Assembly (NCBI RefSeq): GCF_023343835.1
Contig: NC_064442.1
Location: 17,780,501-17,844,500, forward strand
Source: Lagopus muta
Lineage: Eukaryota > Chordata > Aves > Galliformes > Phasianidae
Reading direction: 5' to 3'
Length of the DNA stretch: 64,000 nucleotides
Part shown: positions 58,714 through 64,000 of the stretch, one piece after another
Position numbering within the stretch: position 1 is the stretch's first letter
Layout of the letters: every line of letters begins with the position of its first letter
Position numbers and translations under genes: made by a program
Notes under the pieces: model-generated
Database searches by the model: none
What the model was told of the DNA's origin: nothing
What the model saw: the letters and a program-made list of their open reading frames with translations, nothing else

Positions 58714-61700
58714 TCACTCCTGGCGCTGGAGGGGCCGTAGTGTCAGGTAGATGGGTTTGTCAGGGACGAGGATGAGGTCGAACTTGGTCCCAACTTCCAC
58801 CGCCCGCTTGGTTTCAATCTTGAAGTTCTCCAGGATCTGGGTTGGGAGGAAGGAAGAGCAAGTGGGGGACGGTGGGGATGGATCCTCCCCAAGTCCCTTC
58901 CAGCACAAAGGGCATGGATGTGGCAATAACACACATGGATATGGCATTTAGGGGCACAGATGTGGAATTTAAGAGACAAGGCACGGCACTAAGAGAGATG
59001 GTTGTGGCAATTAGGGACGTGATTTAGTGACAGGTAAGTCAAGTTAGTGGCTGGGTTTGTGATCTTGGAGAATCTTAGTGATCCAGGAAGTCTTCTCCAA
59101 CCCAGATGGAAAGTCTTTTCTAACCCAGCTGATTCCATGACCCACCCCACCCCAAAACCCAGTGCTCACATGCATGAGGAAGAGCTGCATCTCCAGCTCG
59201 GCGATGCGGCGACCCAGACATTGCCGTGGCCCAAATCCAAAGCTCAGCCCCTTGAAGTGCTTGGAGCCCATCACCAGCCAGCGCTCAGGGTTGAACTGCT
59301 CCGGCTTGGGGAAGACTTCAGGGTCTCGTCCCATGGCATAGAGACCAACCTGCACCAGCGTCTGGGAGAGAAGGATCGAGCCTAGGGGTTTGTGCCCACA
59401 TCCTCCCCACTGCCACCCATTAGTGCCCCACATCTGGCCCAGAACAAAGCAGAAGGGGATGAGGAAGGACCTGGTTTCCCCTCTCACCCCATAGCCCAGG
59501 GTTCACCTTGGGGGGGATGCGGTAGTCCTGCAGGATGACCTCCTGTGTGGTGTACCTCTGCAGTGTCACTGCCACCGGGTGCAGCCTGTGGGTTGGATGG
59601 GGTCACCTGGTTGTGGGACATCTGCATCCATCTGTCATATGGGATGTCCATCCCACCGGCTTCCCGTGCTGGCACAGAAAATCGGGGAGAAAAAGGAGCT
59701 GTGTGCTCTCCTATTCCCCGCTGCCTTCCGGCTACCTGAGCGTCTCCTTGATGGTGGCTTTGAGCAGTCGGATGCTCTTCAGCATCTTCACCCTGTCCCC
59801 CTGTGCCTCCTGCTTGGCCGCCAGCACCTCCTCCCGCAGCCGCTCCTGGATGCCTGGGGACCGTGCCAGCTCCAGCATGGCCCATTGCAGAGTCATGGAA
59901 GTCTGCAGCAGGGCAGAGCTACACTCAGCACCGTGCACTGTCCCATTCCCACCGCCAAAACCCTGCCCGGTGCTGACCGTGTCCACGCCGCCCGCCATCA
60001 TCTCGGTGACGCTGGCCTTGATGTCATCCAGGGGCAGCTTGTCCTGCACCAGGAGGCTGAAGAGGATGCCTGTGTGCTCCTCGGTGCTCTTGCGTTGCAG
60101 CCGGATGTCCCGGTAAACATTTTGGATGCATTTGTCAGCTGAGGAAATATAGGAGCATGGGCTGAGTGCCTGCATGCTACCCAAGGCTGCGGGGCTTTGT
60201 GGCTGGGGTGGTTCCGTGGAGTCACAGAGTCAGAGATTCATCTGTCTTGGAAAGGGCTTTCCATACAGACTGGAAAAGATCTTTAAGACCACCAAGTCCC
60301 ATCGTTAATCTGATCTGCCAAGTCTTAGTGCCACCGTGAGGGTGACGATTGAATGGCAACCTTTGCACGTTGCTGCCACATATTGGTGGCTTTTTCCGGT
60401 AGAGCTGCTCATTCTTTAGACTGGGCTGGGTGAGCAAAGCTGGTGGGACGCAGCTGTCTCCAAAACCAGCTGTCCCCCATCTCTGCCCCCCCGGAGGCTG
60501 GTTGTTGTCCCAAGTGCCACCACCTCCCTGACCCTGCTGCTCCTCTCGATGCGATGCTCACTACGGCTCATGCTCCTGCATGGTTCCCCACCACTCCATC
60601 CTACAAGCTCCTGATAGGCTTCCTAGCTTTAGTGGCCCTGCAGTGGCCCCGCTGACCCCGAGATGGGCAGCTGGATGTGGGAGAAGTTTTCTGTGCCGGT
60701 GAGATGAAGATGAGCTCTTAGGATTCCCATTCCCCCTGGACAGCCCATGAGGAGCATGGAGGAAGAGCACTCACCCTGTGTGAAGATGGCATCCCAAGCG
60801 TGCACGTGGTCACGCCATGTCTTGGCGTTGAGGTGGCGGAGCAGGGCAGGCGGCACGTAGAGCATGGGCGAGGTGGTGTGGAACATGAGGGTGACAGCAT
60901 CGATGAACTGCTGTGCCTCCGGGTCCACAAAGTCCTGCAGCAGCCCCAGGCGCTCCCCGTACAGCACGTGGCACACAGCTGCAACATGGCACCCATCAGG
61001 GGACCCAGACTATGGGATCCCGACTGCAGGCCCTCCGCTACAGCCATCTCCAGGCTTCCTGGAGGATTTTGGCATCGCGGTTGAGTAGGGTTGGCCATAA
61101 CATGCTGAGCTATCATTAGATGTCGAGTTGTTCCCTACTTGTTTGTGGACAGTACATCCCTGAAGACCTCAAATCTTTGGGGGAGAAGCATCCCTAGGGA
61201 TGGCAGCACACCACCCATCCCAGGTGCACTTTGGGGGTTTCTGGGGGGCACACTCACACTCCAAGGCGAAGCGGAAGAGCTCGTGGCTGAAGTCGGCCGT
61301 CCAGCGCTCCCGGCCGCTCTTCTGCACCTGCGCCCGTGCCCGCTGCACAAAGTCCTCGCTCACCTGGTTCAGCAGGGGCACGAAGCTGTCCACCACCTGT
61401 GGTGACAGAACCTCCTTGTTCAGGGTCAGGCGGTCCGAGCGCCAGGCCTCCCCTGTCCTGCGGAACACAGGCAAGGGTCAGAAGTGTCCCCGAGGGCGCC
61501 ATCCCCATCCCACCACCCTGCGGCTTCCCACCACCCCCAGCGCTTGGGGTTTTGGGCCACGGGGTCTTGTTTTTGGGGGGTTCCCATTGGAATCCTGAGA
61601 TCTCATCTTTGAGGTTCCCACTGGGGATGATGTGGGTGGAGAAGGAGCCCTAGGGTCTCATTTTTAGGGTTCACACTGGGCTTAGTGGAGCCCTGGGGTC

Positions 61701-62398
61701 TTGCTTTGGGGCTTCCCGCTAGGGGTGATGGAGGCGGTGTTCTTGTTGTTGGGGTTGCTGTTGGGGGGATGATTTTTGGGTTACACTCACTTGAGGAGCA
61801 CGCCGTAGGGCTTGTTGCGGTAGTCACGGTACGCCACCCATGGGGGCACGCTGAAGCGCTCGGGCAGCATCCCCTCTGACTTGAAGAGCGTGGCTGCGTC
61901 GCGGGGGCTGATGATATTCACGCTCTCGTAGACACCCAACTTCTCCCTACCACCATTAGGAGTTTGAAATATAATAGGATTTCAGCCTAAAGCAGAGCAA
62001 ATACACATATCCCACCTTTCTCCTCCCTGAATCCCCAGTTTGCTCCCCGTCACAACCCCACGGTGAGCTCAGAGGGGACCCACGTCCAGCCCATCCCTGT
62101 GGCACCAAGGCAGCTCAGCATCCCTTAGCTCCCTTCCCCCTCAGCACCCTCACCTGTAGATGGGCCCAAAGCGCTGGAACTTGCTGGCCATGATGTTGTG
62201 CACGTTGTGAAAGCCGCCCTCCTTCCAGAAGTGGTACAGGTTAAGCCAACCCGTTCGCCATTCACCCGGCACCTGATCGAAGGGCCGAGCTCCTGAGGGG
62301 CCAGGCAATGGGCAGTGGACCCCCGCGAGGGCTGGGATCCCTCCAGCACAGCGGCATGCCTGAAAGCTGCCCGCTATGGGTGCAGCCCTGGAGAGCAT
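58714..62398 (-). CDS. CYP11A1: CYP11A1, cholesterol side-chain cleavage enzyme, 508 aa, 9 exons
   Basis: Mitochondrial inner-membrane cytochrome P450 that converts cholesterol to pregnenolone, the first step of steroid hormone synthesis, with electrons from adrenodoxin. Exons on the minus strand: 62398-62154, 61946-61791, 61457-61258, 60978-60775, 60138-59978, 59902-59736, 59585-59507, 59361-59170, 58836-58714; 1527 nt, all phases consistent. The first about 30 residues are a likely mitochondrial presequence. The I-helix motif AGGVDTTSMTLQW spans the exon 5/6 junction, KETLR is the ExxR motif, and [12 protein letters not shown] carries the haem-ligand Cys at about 452. The length equals that of the known chicken enzyme as I remember it. 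Exon 3 ends with the donor GAGT|GTGAGT, chosen because it alone keeps phase. Confidence 0.97.
60225..60352 (-). mobile_element. CR1 LINE 3' fragment in CYP11A1 intron 4
   Basis: GAGTCACAGAGTCAGAGATTC, a diverged TCATAGAATCATAGAATT-like start, then GGAAAAGATCTTTAAGACCA and CTGATCTGCCAAGTCTTAGT, matching a diverged CR1 tail in reverse orientation. More diverged than the other copies. Confidence 0.65.
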
Positions 62399-63590
62399 GG
62401 GAGCGGGGCGAGCACACGGCCGGGGTGACCTCGCTCTTATCCCTGAATCCTGGGCTCAAGGCAAGGAGCTGTTGCCCGCCTCCAGCACGTCACGGGGCTG
62501 AGTGCTGGCGAAATGCCCCAAAAAGGGTTGGGATGTGGGGCAGGGGGTGGCCTTGCTTTGGGGGACAGCGCTTGGGGGAGCTTGCTCCTGCCCCGCGTTG
62601 ATGCTGATGCTTGGCCATGCAACCCCAATAAAAGCCATTCCAACATAAAAACAAGTTGCCCTGCCTTCAAAATGTTTTGCTTTCCCTGCAAAACAGATTA
62701 TAAAAGTGCTTGCAGTGCTGCTGCTCCCCCCCCCAACTCAGCTTCAGAGGGCACAGCCTGCAGAGGTGACCCTGAGAGGCTCCTGGGTTGACGGAGGGCT
62801 GGGAGCAGCCACCCAACGGGGATTTGCTGAGTTCCCGAAGTGGGGACTCGGCGGATTTTTTTTAGTATTTAGTTTTATTCAGCCCCTATTCCTTCCACTT
62901 CAGGAGCAAAACCGCTGAGCCCAGCGCTGGGCACCGGGGGGCGCGCCTGGCCCATCCACTGCCACCAACAGCGCCACCTGTCCCCCCCCGACACGCGTCG
63001 TCAGGTCCTCCAAGCGGACCCTCCAAAAAATGCCCCTTTGGGGACGTTTGGACCATCGGTTCCTATTGCGTATGGCACCTGGGTGCGGGAAACGCAGTGG
63101 TTTGGGGTCTTTGTGAAAAAAGAGGGGGCTGGAAATGGGGCTTCCCCTAAGGGAGGCAGGGCTGTGATCGTGTTTTCCTGTGGTATTGATGGTGACAAGT
63201 GGGACCCCCCATGGCAAAGGGGCTCTTCCCCATGACACTTATGTAGGATGCTTCCATCCCGACGTGGGCATTTCACTGTCACTTTCCACCCATGGGGCTT
63301 TCTTCACTCTGCACCCCTATGAGCAGGATGACTAAGGACCACCCCATCGCACTTCCCCCCCCCCAAAATCACACTGTACACAGTGGGAGATGCTGGGAAA
63401 TACCCAATCTGGGGGTGAAAGCCTCGCCTCCACACAGCCCACAGAAGCCAGATGTGTGGAAAACCCCCATCGTCTCCCAGGGATCTGGAGCATCCGGTGC
63501 TGGGAGCGCAGTGATTTATCACAGGAGAGGTCAAACTGCTGCCCTACACCAAAACTACAACTTATACTCTGACCTGAAGTCGGGGGAACA
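62399..63590. other. CYP11A1 upstream region
   Basis: No further gene recognised. TCAAGGCA at 62456-62463, about 60 bp before the start codon, resembles a steroidogenic factor 1 site (YCAAGGYCA) lacking one base. C-runs occur at 62724-62734 and 63353-63363. SEMA7A, the next gene in mammals, is not seen within the window. Confidence 0.4.
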
Positions 63591-63629
63591 GCATTTTCTG
63601 ATGGGCTTTTTGCTTCTTGTAGGCACAAG

Positions 63630-64000
63630 TTGTTTCTCTGGTACCCAGAGGGATGCTGTTGGTGAAGATGGTACTCAAAGTGATGCTGTGGGTACAACAT
63701 CCCAAAGGGATGCTGAGGCTGCAGGTGGCAGCCCTGGTATCCAAAATGATGTTGTGAGTACAGAGAGCAACTGGTACCCCAAGGGTTGCTGTGGGTGCAG
63801 GCAGTACCCAAAAGGATGCTAAGGATGCAGGGAGAGTCAGGTACCCAAAAAAATGCTGTGGGTGCAGGTGGCATCCCCAGTACCCAATGGGATGCTGTGG
63901 GTGCAGGTGGTACCCAAAAGGATGCTGTGGATACAGAGAGCATCTGGTTACCAAAGGGATGCTGTAGGTACAGGTGTTGCCCAAAGGGATGCTCTGGGTG
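63630..64000 (+). repeat. Minisatellite running off the window end
   Basis: About ten imperfect units of 30-42 bp built on GGTACCCAAAGGGATGCTGT followed by GGGTGCAGGT. Open frames on the minus strand (QHPFGYHLHPQHP type) come from the repeat. Confidence 0.85.

Noticed and set aside
63332-63943. Minus-strand open frame of 203 codons at the window end
   Set aside because: Composed of minisatellite units (QHPFGYHLHP type) with no similarity to a known protein.
1-64000. Endogenous retrovirus or LTR element
   Set aside because: No long terminal repeats, primer-binding site or gag/pol-like reading frame noticed; the only transposon traces are CR1 tails.

Overview
The window is vertebrate nuclear DNA from a bird, almost certainly a galliform close to chicken. 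It has compact, GC-rich, intron-containing genes, truncated CR1 LINE tails ending in ATTCTATGAT-type repeats, and many micro- and minisatellites. The gene order PML - STOML1 - ISLR2 - ISLR - STRA6 - CCDC33 - CYP11A1 is that of human 15q24; in chicken this region lies on microchromosome 10 (from memory, not checked). All seven single-copy or tandem genes recognised have intact frames. I built complete exon models by hand for two PML copies, STOML1, STRA6 and CYP11A1, single-exon coding models for ISLR2 and ISLR, and a nearly complete model for CCDC33.

Layout. Bases 1-3700 hold a PML paralogue on the minus strand (here PML-A, 588 aa). Bases 4180-7070 hold STOML1 (minus, 395 aa). Bases 7880-11170 hold the orthologous PML (PML-B, plus, 495 aa), head-to-head with STOML1. 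Thus two PML genes in inverted orientation flank STOML1. They are nearly identical over the RING and the coiled coil but strongly diverged over the B-boxes and entirely different at the C terminus. PML-A carries a perfect interferon-response element just upstream of its start; PML-B has a weaker IRF-type site. Bases 11.2-14.6 kb are intergenic, with a probable conserved non-coding block and a 750-bp ATCC satellite. ISLR2 (15764-17863) and ISLR (22024-23292) are tandem LRR-Ig genes. STRA6 (minus, 17 coding exons, 671 aa) fills 25.3-32.9 kb. A 5-kb spacer separates it from CCDC33 (plus, 37.9-58.5 kb), whose 15.5-kb intron is full of minisatellites and AT-rich blocks that look like enhancers. CYP11A1 (minus, 9 exons, 508 aa) converges on CCDC33, and the window ends in a minisatellite.

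Functionally the genes are a historical cluster, not a pathway, though two pairs belong together: the PML copies (interferon-linked nuclear-body scaffolds) and ISLR/ISLR2 (cell-surface LRR-Ig proteins). STRA6 (retinol uptake) and CYP11A1 (cholesterol side-chain cleavage) are both lipid-hormone genes. The most interesting signal is the inverted PML pair, with its patchwork of homogenised and diversified exons and the new basic-tailed last exon of PML-A. No retroviral or LTR element, RNA gene or CRISPR array was recognised.
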